A stretch of DNA of 46,524 bases from Terriglobia bacterium (GTDB lineage: Bacteria; Acidobacteriota; Terriglobia; Terriglobales; Acidobacteriaceae), in NCBI GenBank assembly GCA_021324365.1, contig JAJPJE010000097.1, positions 1-46,524 of the forward strand, given 5' to 3'. Shown one piece after another: positions 17,690 through 27,066 of the stretch. Each line of letters starts with the position of its first letter. Positions within the stretch are counted from its first letter, which is position 1. The notes below the pieces were generated by a model that saw only the letters and a program-made list of their open reading frames with translations, was not told the DNA's origin and searched no databases. A program made the position numbers and the translations under genes.

Positions 17690-18754
17690 ATGACACAGCA
17701 CCCTGCACCGTCGGATAGGCAAACAGCCCGTCCGTTGCGCGTGGTAGCAATTGGCGGCGGCACTGGCCTGTCCACGCTTCTCAAGGGACTTAAGAAGTAC
17801 GTCCGCACAGCTACACATAATCCTGAGCAGCATCCTGCCGGACCGGCCGCAGTCATCGGCGAGCTGACCGCCATTGTGACCGTCACCGACGACGGCGGTT
17901 CCAGCGGAAAGCTGCGTAAAGAATTCGGCATTCTGCCGCCGGGCGACATTCGCAACTGCATCGTGGCTCTTTCGGAAGACGAGCTGCTGATGTCTCACCT
18001 TTTCCGTTACCGCTTCCCGGAGACATCGGCGCTCGAAGGCCACAGCTTCGGCAACCTGTTTCTTACAGCTTTAACGGCGCTCACCAGCGACTTCGCGGAA
18101 GCTGTTCGCTTGTCCTCGGAGATTCTCACCACGCGCGGCCATATTTATCCTTCCACGACCGCTAATGTCGAACTGGAAGCGCACATGGACGACGGCTCCG
18201 TTGTTCGTGGCGAGACCAAGATCACCGCCAGCAAGCATCGCATCATGCGCCTGGAGATGATTCCGCCGGACGTCCATCCCATGCCGCAAACGCTCGATGC
18301 GATTGCCGCCGCCGACCTGATTACCATCGGGCCGGGCTCGCTTTTCACCAGCCTGATTCCTAACGTCCTGGTCCATGGAATCCCGGAGGCGATTGCGTCT
18401 TCGAAAGCATTGAAAGTTTATGTCTGCAACCTCATGACGCAGGCTAACGAAAGCCTCGGTCTCTCTGCCGCCGACCACATCAAGGCCATCTACGAGCATG
18501 CAGGGATAGAAATCTTCGATGCGGCGCTTTTAAACGAAACTCCCGCCTCTACGGAGATGAAAGCGAAATATGCGCTCGAGGGCGCGTCGCAAATCGTCGT
18601 GAACCCTGAGACCATTGAGGCCATGGCCGTTCGTCCGATTCTTGGCGACTACTTGCTCGAAGACCGAGGCGTCGCCCGCCACAATACCGATCGCGTCGCA
18701 CAGGAACTGCTCAGCCTCGTCGCCGAGCGCTCTCCCAGCGCCGTACACAACTAA
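17690..18754 (+). CDS. yvcK: YvcK/CofD-like morphogenesis factor
   Basis: The 354-residue protein matches the YvcK family: VVAIGGGTGLSTLLKGLK (about 14-31), VTVTDDGGSSGKLRKEFGILPPGDIRN, GHSFGNLFLTALT and IGPGSLFTSLIPNLL-like segments. It binds UDP-GlcNAc-type sugar nucleotides in Bacillus and Mycobacterium, and is needed for cell shape and growth on gluconeogenic carbon. No membrane segment is visible, so it acts in the cytosol. It lies 8 nt after the TPR gene. The SD-like GGCAGG touches the start codon directly, which is unusual, so a start a few codons downstream is possible. Confidence 0.92.
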   Translation: MTQHPAPSDRQTARPLRVVAIGGGTGLSTLLKGLKKYVRTATHNPEQHPAGPAAVIGELTAIVTVTDDGGSSGKLRKEFGILPPGDIRNCIVALSEDELLMSHLFRYRFPETSALEGHSFGNLFLTALTALTSDFAEAVRLSSEILTTRGHIYPSTTANVELEAHMDDGSVVRGETKITASKHRIMRLEMIPPDVHPMPQTLDAIAAADLITIGPGSLFTSLIPNVLVHGIPEAIASSKALKVYVCNLMTQANESLGLSAADHIKAIYEHAGIEIFDAALLNETPASTEMKAKYALEGASQIVVNPETIEAMAVRPILGDYLLEDRGVARHNTDRVAQELLSLVAERSPSAVHN

Positions 18755-18781
18755 CCTGGGCTGCCAAAGACAAGAGTGGCG

Positions 18782-18796
18782 CGGGCGCCTCGCCCG
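18782..18796. repeat. Palindromic GC-rich element after yvcK
   Basis: CGGGCG-CCT-CGCCCG forms a 6-bp GC stem with a 3-nt loop, 27 bp after the yvcK stop in the convergent gap. The flank GAGTGGCGCGGGCG resembles a dispersed acidobacterial repeat. No U tract follows. Confidence 0.45.
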
Positions 18797-18851
18797 GCGA
18801 TGGCTGTCGGGAGCGTGAAACAATTCCTGTGTCTGCCGTCTTGAGGGTTCC

Positions 18852-19406
18852 CTAATTCCGGTTCTGAGGCGGAGTTGGGCTTGCCGGCTCGTTCAGAAGT
18901 TCCTGCATGCGGTGCTGCATTTCGTCCATGGCCTTTTCCATGCGATCCTGCATCTTGGGGCCGATGATCGCCATGGCTTCCTGCGACACTATGGGTGAGA
19001 CATCAAGCAATTTCTTGCCCGCCGGAGAGTGGTAGAAATCGATGATGCCCTGGACGTCGGCTTTGGTGAGATGTTTCGCGTAGACCGGAGCGAAGTCGTC
19101 CATGATCTCCGAGATTGGATACAGGTTCATGGACTTCTGCATCTCCTGCGCCATGAATTCCTGGAATCTCTGCTGGCGATCGGGTGGCAGATTCCTGAAT
19201 TCCGGGCCCTGCATCATTTGGCCCGCCATTGCCTGGAATTGACTCGAGATGTTCTGCTGTATGCCTTTCATCTGCTGTTCAAAGCGCATTTCCTGGAACA
19301 TCTGCATTACGTCTTCTTTAGTGGCCGCCTGGCTCGAAACAGCAGTCTGTCCAAAAGCAAACGAAGTCAGCAGTAGAACAGTCAGGACGGAAGGAATCTG
19401 CCTCAT
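18852..19406 (-). CDS. Secreted DUF2059-family protein
   Basis: ATG 19406 is preceded by GGAGG at 7-nt spacing, the best SD in the region; the frame runs open upstream but that part is not coding-like. The 184-residue product has a signal peptide (SVLTVLLLTSFAFGQ) and then an all-helical Met/Gln-rich domain with the DUF2059 core PVYAKHLTKADVQGIIDFYHSPAGKKLLDVSP at about 108-139. Function of the family is unknown. It probably acts in the periplasm. Gln/Met-rich helices (QEMRFEQQMKGIQQNISSQ, then QEFMAQEMQKSM) suggest helical packing. It lies downstream of eno on the same strand but beyond a good terminator. Confidence 0.8.
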   Translation of the reverse strand: MRQIPSVLTVLLLTSFAFGQTAVSSQAATKEDVMQMFQEMRFEQQMKGIQQNISSQFQAMAGQMMQGPEFRNLPPDRQQRFQEFMAQEMQKSMNLYPISEIMDDFAPVYAKHLTKADVQGIIDFYHSPAGKKLLDVSPIVSQEAMAIIGPKMQDRMEKAMDEMQHRMQELLNEPASPTPPQNRN

Positions 19407-19489
19407 GTGGGACCTCCGGGAATGAAGGCAACGTATCACAATTTGCGCCCGAATGCTGGTCAGTGCCGATTTGAAATCCTGAAATGCAA

Positions 19490-19516
19490 ATAGAAACGGC
19501 GACCCGAAGGCCGCCG
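19490..19516 (-). terminator. Rho-independent terminator of eno
   Basis: On the minus strand GGCGGCC-TTCG-GGTCGCC (19498-19515) is a 7-bp stem with one G-U pair and a UUCG tetraloop, followed at once by TTTCTATTT. It starts 24 nt after the enolase stop. Confidence 0.85.
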
Positions 19517-19539
19517 TAAGCGTGAGTGCAGCAGTAGGC

Positions 19540-20871
<1,332 letters not shown>

Positions 20872-21135
20872 TCACTGCCGCGGCCAGATAAGAATTGTGA
20901 TGAGTGCGCCGGTGTACCAACCGGAGCCTGCTGGTTCGCGTCCGCGTGAGACTCGAAACCATCGATTATACGGTATGGAAGGGAGCAAACCTGTGATGTG
21001 CAGCACCACGACGTCGAACGGAGCAGCGTTTCAAGCTCCGCAACCACAAACGTCATTGTTGACTCTGGTTCTCTGTTTCGTTCGGCTGTTGTCGCCGGTT
21101 TTGAGCTGCTTTACGCTCCGCTCAGGAGTATCTCG

Positions 21136-21840
21136 ATGAATAAAATCTCCCTCGTTGCAGCCCTCGTACTCTCAGGCGTGCTGGCATTAGCACAAGAACC
21201 GGCGCCGGTTGAATTGGCATCGGCGAAGCCCTCTGCCGACACGGTTACAGTCAGCGACATTCCTCCAGTGGCAAGTGCAATGTCGCTTCCAGCCGGAACC
21301 GCAATCCGCATCAAGATGGATCAGGCGATCTCGACATTCAATAAGCGCGGCGATCGATTCTCCGGGCGCGTAACCGAAGCAGTCTCTTATCAGGGCAAGG
21401 TTGTAATTCCCGCCGGCTCTCTCGTGCAAGGTGACGTTTTGCGAACGAGTTCGCCTCGACGTATCAAAGGCAAGCCAATGATCGATCTGCATCCCGAGTT
21501 GGTGAGTTTGCCTAACGGTCAGTCCTACCTGATCGCGGCGTCAGTCGTCGACACGGATCAACCCAAGATTTTCGACGTCACACAGGAGGGGCAGATCAAA
21601 GGCCCTGGCCATAGCCGCAGTGATCTTGTGATCGGCGGCATCGGCACCGGCTTCGGTGTAGGGATCGGTGCGCTTGCCGCGGGTCCGGAAGGAGCACTGA
21701 TCGGCGCCGGCGTGGGCGCAACGGCAGGTACGGTTCGCTGGCTCATCAATCGAAACGATATGATCATCCCGGCAGGAACCGGATTGATTCTCGAACTTAA
21801 CCGGGCGATGGACCAGAGTTCCAGTCAGATAACCAAATAG
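21136..21840 (+). CDS. Secreted glycine-zipper beta-domain protein
   Basis: ATG 21136 has AGGAG 8 nt upstream. The 234-residue product has a signal peptide (ISLVAALVLSGVLALAQ), then a beta-rich domain with LPAGTAIRIKMDQAIST, GDRFSGRVTEAV and GKVVIPAGSLVQGDV (about 50-105). A later glycine zipper, GGIGTGFGVGIGALAAGPEG at about 172-191, is followed by LIGAGVGATAGT. It ends with another LPAGT-like unit, IIPAGTGLILELNR. Similar proteins occur repeatedly in Acidobacteria, and the VIPAG repeats resemble TrbI/VirB10-type beta folds. It is likely an envelope protein whose glycine zipper inserts into or packs at the membrane. Function unknown. Confidence 0.65.
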   Translation: MNKISLVAALVLSGVLALAQEPAPVELASAKPSADTVTVSDIPPVASAMSLPAGTAIRIKMDQAISTFNKRGDRFSGRVTEAVSYQGKVVIPAGSLVQGDVLRTSSPRRIKGKPMIDLHPELVSLPNGQSYLIAASVVDTDQPKIFDVTQEGQIKGPGHSRSDLVIGGIGTGFGVGIGALAAGPEGALIGAGVGATAGTVRWLINRNDMIIPAGTGLILELNRAMDQSSSQITK

Positions 21841-21963
21841 TCCGCTTCTCGGCTGGGATCTCAGAGCTGCCGCTTATTTTATTCCGCAGTGCATGACGCG
21901 TTGGTGACAGAACAGGTCATCGCGCGTCATTCATGTCTGAACCCGATCTATTGTGGGGACATC

Positions 21964-23412
21964 ATGAGAATTCGGCTCTCATATCTTTTCTTCGCCATCT
22001 TCCTCATCATTTGCCCTCTGCGAGGTGTTCTGGCAGCCCAGCCGGATTCGTGTTCGGCATTTGTGAACGTGACGGTCATTCCCATGGACCGGCAACAGGT
22101 GCTCTCGGAACAGACAGTCGTGGTGCGTGGAGATCGAATTGCCGATCTCGGACCGGCTAAAGAGACCAAAGTTCCCTCTGAATGCAGGATCATCGATGGC
22201 CAACACCGCTACCTGATTCCAGGACTGGTGGACAGTCATGTTCACCTACCGCTCGCGGGGCGTTCTGATCAACTTCTCGTTCTACAGATGCTCCTGGCAA
22301 ATGGAATTACAACAGGTATCAACATGGAGGGCTCGCCCGAGATCCTGGCCCTGCGAAACGACATTCGTGACGGCAAGCTTTTTGCTCCCACGCTTTACAC
22401 GACCGGCGTCTTCATTCAGCAGCCTGCCTTCATGACTGCCGATCAGGTCAGGCACGAGGTAATCGCCGAAAAACGAGCAGGGTACGATTTCATCAAGGTG
22501 CATGGCGAGCTTACGAAAGATGCCTATGACACTCTGTTCGAAACCGCGCGCGCAGAACACATTCGTGTCGTCGGCCATGTGCCCAGTAACCTGGGAATTG
22601 ATGCCGCGCTCGGGCGTCAGAGTCTGATCGTCCATGCGGAAGAATATCTCTATTCTTATTTCCAATTTCATCGTGACCTGCCCAAAGACCCGGCAGAAAT
22701 CGATCGCATGGTACGCGAGATCTCTGAGAAGACAGCCAAGTCCGGCACTTGGGTTAGCCCTACGCTCTACGTCTTCCGCCAGATCATCTGGCAGGCTGCA
22801 GACGTTAACTCGCTGCTGCAACGACCAGAGATGCAGTACATGCCTCGTCATCTGACTACTGGAGCGGCCGTCGGCGCCTCGAATTTTGCCTGGTATCCGC
22901 CTGACAATCCGTATGTGAAGCGATGGGCGCCGGAGAAAATTCCCTACCTGCGCGACCAGTTCTCAATCATGCAGAAGTTGGTAGCCGGACTGCGAGATGC
23001 CGGAGTGCCGCTGTTGGCTGGAACCGACCCGTTTGTGCCCTGTGTTATCCCTGGATTCTCTTTGAAAAACGAGTTGCGAGAACTTCACGAGGCCGGCCTC
23101 ACGCCGTATGAAGTTCTTCAAAGCGCAACTTCTAACGCCGCTCGATTCCTCGGAAACTCGCAGGATTTCGGAACGGTGACAAAGGGAAAAGTGGCGGACC
23201 TCGTTTTGCTGAACGCCAATCCTCTCGACAACATAGACAACATCTCGCTGCAAGAAGGCGTGATGTTGCGTGGCCACTGGTTCCCTGAAGATGAGTTGCA
23301 GAAAAACCTGCGGACTGCGCTGAAGGCCAGCAAGGCACAGGCGACTGCAACCAGCACAACTGGGGGACTACAAAAGCCAGCTTCTATCAAGGCCCCAAAC
23401 GCCAAACCCTAA
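21964..23412 (+). CDS. Secreted amidohydrolase (imidazolonepropionase-like)
   Basis: ATG 21964 follows GGGGA at 5-6 nt. The 482-residue product has a signal peptide (LSYLFFAIFLIICPLRGVLA). The metal-dependent hydrolase barrel shows the HxH pair in LVDSHVHLPL, a lysine in DFIKVHGELT, histidines in VVGHVPSN and IVHAEEYLYSYF, and an aspartate in LLAGTDPFVP. The C-terminal KGKVADLVLLNANPLDNI strand is typical of the superfamily. Substrate may be a cyclic amide, peptide-like compound or xenobiotic. The last 35 residues are Ala/Thr/Lys-rich. It acts outside the cytoplasm. Confidence 0.88.
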   Translation: MRIRLSYLFFAIFLIICPLRGVLAAQPDSCSAFVNVTVIPMDRQQVLSEQTVVVRGDRIADLGPAKETKVPSECRIIDGQHRYLIPGLVDSHVHLPLAGRSDQLLVLQMLLANGITTGINMEGSPEILALRNDIRDGKLFAPTLYTTGVFIQQPAFMTADQVRHEVIAEKRAGYDFIKVHGELTKDAYDTLFETARAEHIRVVGHVPSNLGIDAALGRQSLIVHAEEYLYSYFQFHRDLPKDPAEIDRMVREISEKTAKSGTWVSPTLYVFRQIIWQAADVNSLLQRPEMQYMPRHLTTGAAVGASNFAWYPPDNPYVKRWAPEKIPYLRDQFSIMQKLVAGLRDAGVPLLAGTDPFVPCVIPGFSLKNELRELHEAGLTPYEVLQSATSNAARFLGNSQDFGTVTKGKVADLVLLNANPLDNIDNISLQEGVMLRGHWFPEDELQKNLRTALKASKAQATATSTTGGLQKPASIKAPNAKP

Positions 23413-23466
23413 TTCATTGCGCGGTTCTTTAATGCTGTCGACATCATCGTGGCATATCCTGTCGTC

Positions 23467-24657
23467 ATGCGAGTTCTTATCTCCGGCGCCGGAATTGCCG
23501 GCCCCACTCTGGCCTATTGGCTTGCACATTACGGATTCGAACCGACGATCGTCGAGCGTGCGCCCGAACTGCGCAGTGGCGGCTATGTCGTCGATTTCTG
23601 GGGCTTGGGTTTTGAGATTACCGGCCGCATGGGTCTGATCCCCGAACTTCGAGAAAAGGGCTACATGGTCGAGGAGGTTCGGACGGTGAATAGCCGCGGC
23701 AAAAGAGTCGCCTGGTTTCCTGCCAGTTCATTCACTCGCGTCACCAAGGGTCAGTTCGTCAGCATCGCGCGAAGCGATTTGTCGGCATCCATCTTCAGCA
23801 AAATCGAAGACAAGGTAGAGGCACTTTTTGGGGATAGCATCTCCCGGATCGAGCAGGATGCAGATACTTGCCATGTCACTTTTGAAAGCGGACTCAGGCG
23901 AGATTTCGACTTGGTCATAGGTGCCGACGGTCTGCATTCCCGCGTTCGAGAGTTGGCGTTCAGCGACGAGAGCCAGTTCGAAAAGTACCTGGGCTACAAG
24001 GTAGCGGCTTTTCAAGCCGAAGGCTATCGCCCTCGGGACGAATTGACATATGTAATGTTCACCGAGGTCGGCCAGCAAATCGCGCGCTTCGCCATGCGCA
24101 ACGACCGCACGATGTTTTTATTCACATTCGCCGATTCACTTCCTCATCGTCCTGAAGAAGACACTCTCGCTGGAAGGAAGGCTCTCTTACATAGCAGGTT
24201 TGGAAACAGCGGTTGGGAGTGTCCCCAGATTCTGCAAGCGCTCGATTCGGCTGGCGATCTCTATTTCGACCGCGTTGGTCAGATCCATCTCCCTTCAGAT
24301 CGGGGAGCCTGGTCGCGCGGTCGGGTGACGCTGATCGGCGATGCCGCTTCGTGCGCCTCTTTGTTAGCAGGCGAAGGTTCTGGTTTGGCGATTATCGCTG
24401 CCTATATCCTCGCGGGAGAGCTTCATCGTACCCAGGGCGACTATGTCAAAGCGTTCGCGAATTACCAGCAACTCTTCGCGCCTTTTGTTCGCAAGAAACA
24501 GAAAATGGCGCTTCGCTATGCCGGAACCTTTGCGCCGAAATCCAGGATGTCACTGTTCCTGCGCAATCAGATTGTGAACTTGCTGCGTATTCGGTGGTTT
24601 GCCGACGTCGCGGTGAGCCGCGACATGAGGGACGATATAGCAATCCCGAATTACTGA
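23467..24657 (+). CDS. FAD-dependent monooxygenase (PHBH/TetX-like)
   Basis: The 396-residue protein from ATG 23467 (a GTG at 23449 would add six residues) has the FAD dinucleotide motif LISGAGIAGPTLAYWLA, the second motif VIGADGLHSRVR near residue 160, and the flavin/NADPH motif LIGDAASCASLLAGEGSGLA near 290. These place it with class A flavin monooxygenases acting on aromatic or tetracycline-like substrates. No SD is visible before either start. It has no signal peptide. Nothing nearby gives the substrate; resistance to tetracycline is not supported beyond family resemblance. Confidence 0.88.
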   Translation: MRVLISGAGIAGPTLAYWLAHYGFEPTIVERAPELRSGGYVVDFWGLGFEITGRMGLIPELREKGYMVEEVRTVNSRGKRVAWFPASSFTRVTKGQFVSIARSDLSASIFSKIEDKVEALFGDSISRIEQDADTCHVTFESGLRRDFDLVIGADGLHSRVRELAFSDESQFEKYLGYKVAAFQAEGYRPRDELTYVMFTEVGQQIARFAMRNDRTMFLFTFADSLPHRPEEDTLAGRKALLHSRFGNSGWECPQILQALDSAGDLYFDRVGQIHLPSDRGAWSRGRVTLIGDAASCASLLAGEGSGLAIIAAYILAGELHRTQGDYVKAFANYQQLFAPFVRKKQKMALRYAGTFAPKSRMSLFLRNQIVNLLRIRWFADVAVSRDMRDDIAIPNY

Positions 24658-24687
24658 GCTGTTCAACCGTGAACTGAACTGGGGGAG

Positions 24688-26907
24688 TTAGCGATAAGTA
24701 TTTCCCGCAAGTTCATGCTCGTCGGACACAACCTGCAGAGGCAGGGCCCCTTCGAGAGGAAGTGCATCCAACGGAAGCCCATCCGTCCACACGCTGAAGC
24801 GCAACCCAAATTCCTGACCAGCGCCGAGATCTAACTCGTGGAGCGGCAACTCGAACTCGAATGCGCGACGGTGCGGGACGAGCACAACCTTCGCCTGCGG
24901 CTGAAGCTGCAGCACGCGACGCTCATGACCGTTGCGCAATGCCCAATCTTTCAATTCCCCTTTGACTTCCGCCTTCAACTGCAGGCGCGTTGCATGTTCA
25001 GGATCGTTGACCTGTCCTCCGGCAACCTCAATATCAACGCAGATAAAGAATGCTTCCTTGGGCAGCTCGGAAAAATCCAGACGCCCATACAAGTGCTCTT
25101 CGTCGATCCCCGCGTAAATAGCGTCAAGCAGGAACTGCTTGCCGTGCATTGCACCCGAATGGCGGTCAGCGGTATACATCGCGGCGCCAATCCAATCGAA
25201 ATACCGCGGCACCTCGCTCCCTATGCGCGGGTGAATGAACGCGGTCTGCAGTGCGGCTTCCGGTCGAGCCGCTGACAAAGCAATCGGTTGCGCCAGATAG
25301 GAGGGGGCTTCCGCGCCCAAGGCCTGGTACACATTGGAAAGGTGCTTGCGATATAGCTCGTCGAAATCGCGATCGTTAGCTGAGTGATGTTCCGGACCGT
25401 ACCACCAGTTCCAATCGCTTCCTTCTGCCACCATCAACTCTTCAAATGCCGTTGCCCTCTGTTCGGCAGAGACCTGAGGCGCACGATGCTCATAAAAGTC
25501 GCGTGCGTCCGCCAGATAATCCCACGCGCGATTGTCTTCGGGGGCTCCAATCCAAACGTTGAAGTTCGCATTGATCCATGACCCCGGCACCAGCGACTTC
25601 AGTTGTCCATATTCTTTCTGGCGGTCAAGAGCTTCAGCAATGCTCAGCGCCTCAATCTGAGGATCGTCTTGTAGCGCAGCGTATACCCGTCTTAGAAATT
25701 CACGACCCGAACCCGGGTAGAACTCCCACGCATTCTCGCCATCAAGAATAATAGGAATCAGCGCATCTTTGCCTTCCTGAAGAACGGGCTCCGCCGCTTC
25801 CTTGATGTTCTTAATGAAGTGTTCAGCAGCATCTTTAGCAGGCATTCCGGAATACACAAAGCCGATCAGGTCAGAGAGGCTGTGATCCCGGAAGACTATT
25901 TTCATCTGGGTGCTTCCCTGCCGATAGAGGTATCCCTGATAGAGCTTCTCGGCATTGGCGTCTGAAAGGTGCCCGGTTGTGCTGCGGTCAAACGCTATTC
26001 CCGCCGTTCGCCCGAGGACGCCTTCATCGGTGGCGATCCATTGCACTCCGAGTTCGTGTGCGATGGCAAGCGTCTGCTCGGAAACGCTACCCTCCGACGG
26101 CCACATGCCAACCGGGCGCCTGCCAAATACTCTCTCGTGAAGCTCCAATCCTCTTTTTATCTGTTCGCGAGCGTCGTCCGGATGGGCAAAATGCTTCTGC
26201 GGCAACGGCAGATTTGGCGATGACACCCGGCCCTGATCGCTGTCGCAGATCAGCGGGAGAATCGGGTGGTAATAAGGTGACGTCGAAATCTCAATCGATC
26301 CCTTCTTCACCGCCTGGCTATAGGCGGGAAGAATCGATGCCAGTATCTTCTGCTGAAACTTCCCCACAAACTGCTGATCTTCGTATGTGAAGTCATGTCC
26401 TTTGTGAATTAACATCCGGACGTCCGGGTTCAGCAGGTAGTACTCGTCGAACCATGCGAGCTGCGATAGGACTTGCAGATCCGTAAAATCCTGCGTGCGA
26501 AACGAACTCAGCGCTCGTTCCGGGTTCTGCCCGGCGCTTTGAAAGCGATTCCATAGCTCCTGAAAACGCGGGTACCGCCCGATCAAATGTGCTGTGTTTG
26601 CCTGGAACAGATAAGTAAGGGCAAAGCGCTTTTCGTGATCGTTAAGGTCCCCTGCCGGCTTGAGCGCGATTTCCAGGAACGGATCACGAGCTTTGCCCGA
26701 AACGTAGTCCTCGAGTTGAGTGATGAGAGATGGAACCAGGTTGAACGTCTGGTGAACTTCCGGAAATTCACTCAGCAGTTTCACCATGCCGTAATAGTCT
26801 TTTAGACCATGCATTCGGACCCACGGCAAACGGTACTCACCAGTGGCCAGGTCCTTATAAAACGGCTGGTGCATGTGCCATAAGAAAGCGACGCGAATCA
26901 CAGGCAT
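24688..26907 (-). CDS. Glycoside hydrolase family 57 protein
   Basis: A 739-residue cytosolic-looking enzyme. It starts VIRVAFLWHMHQPFY with the GH57 HxHQP motif. Catalytic residues appear as E272 in MWPSEGSVSEQT (nucleophile) and D389 in IILDGENAWEFY (acid). DEYYLLNPDVR-like and WNWWYGPEH segments also match the alpha-amylase/amylopullulanase-type group, with a C-terminal beta domain of about 180 residues. It probably acts on alpha-glucans such as glycogen. It converges with the monooxygenase gene and is divergent from the lptFG gene. Length is normal for the longer GH57 proteins. Confidence 0.92.
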   Translation of the reverse strand: MPVIRVAFLWHMHQPFYKDLATGEYRLPWVRMHGLKDYYGMVKLLSEFPEVHQTFNLVPSLITQLEDYVSGKARDPFLEIALKPAGDLNDHEKRFALTYLFQANTAHLIGRYPRFQELWNRFQSAGQNPERALSSFRTQDFTDLQVLSQLAWFDEYYLLNPDVRMLIHKGHDFTYEDQQFVGKFQQKILASILPAYSQAVKKGSIEISTSPYYHPILPLICDSDQGRVSSPNLPLPQKHFAHPDDAREQIKRGLELHERVFGRRPVGMWPSEGSVSEQTLAIAHELGVQWIATDEGVLGRTAGIAFDRSTTGHLSDANAEKLYQGYLYRQGSTQMKIVFRDHSLSDLIGFVYSGMPAKDAAEHFIKNIKEAAEPVLQEGKDALIPIILDGENAWEFYPGSGREFLRRVYAALQDDPQIEALSIAEALDRQKEYGQLKSLVPGSWINANFNVWIGAPEDNRAWDYLADARDFYEHRAPQVSAEQRATAFEELMVAEGSDWNWWYGPEHHSANDRDFDELYRKHLSNVYQALGAEAPSYLAQPIALSAARPEAALQTAFIHPRIGSEVPRYFDWIGAAMYTADRHSGAMHGKQFLLDAIYAGIDEEHLYGRLDFSELPKEAFFICVDIEVAGGQVNDPEHATRLQLKAEVKGELKDWALRNGHERRVLQLQPQAKVVLVPHRRAFEFELPLHELDLGAGQEFGLRFSVWTDGLPLDALPLEGALPLQVVSDEHELAGNTYR

Positions 26908-27066
26908 CGATTTTCAGTTTTGCAGGTTTGTGCTCCAAGTGGCAAGTTTTTCTGTGGCTCTCAATCGTTTCTTCCGAAGGAAGCGGTATCCGAAAGCGTC
27001 AACGGCAGCTTAGTCTGAGCCCGCCCCGCTTTCTGCTAGACTCGAATTACACAGGCCATTTGAGCC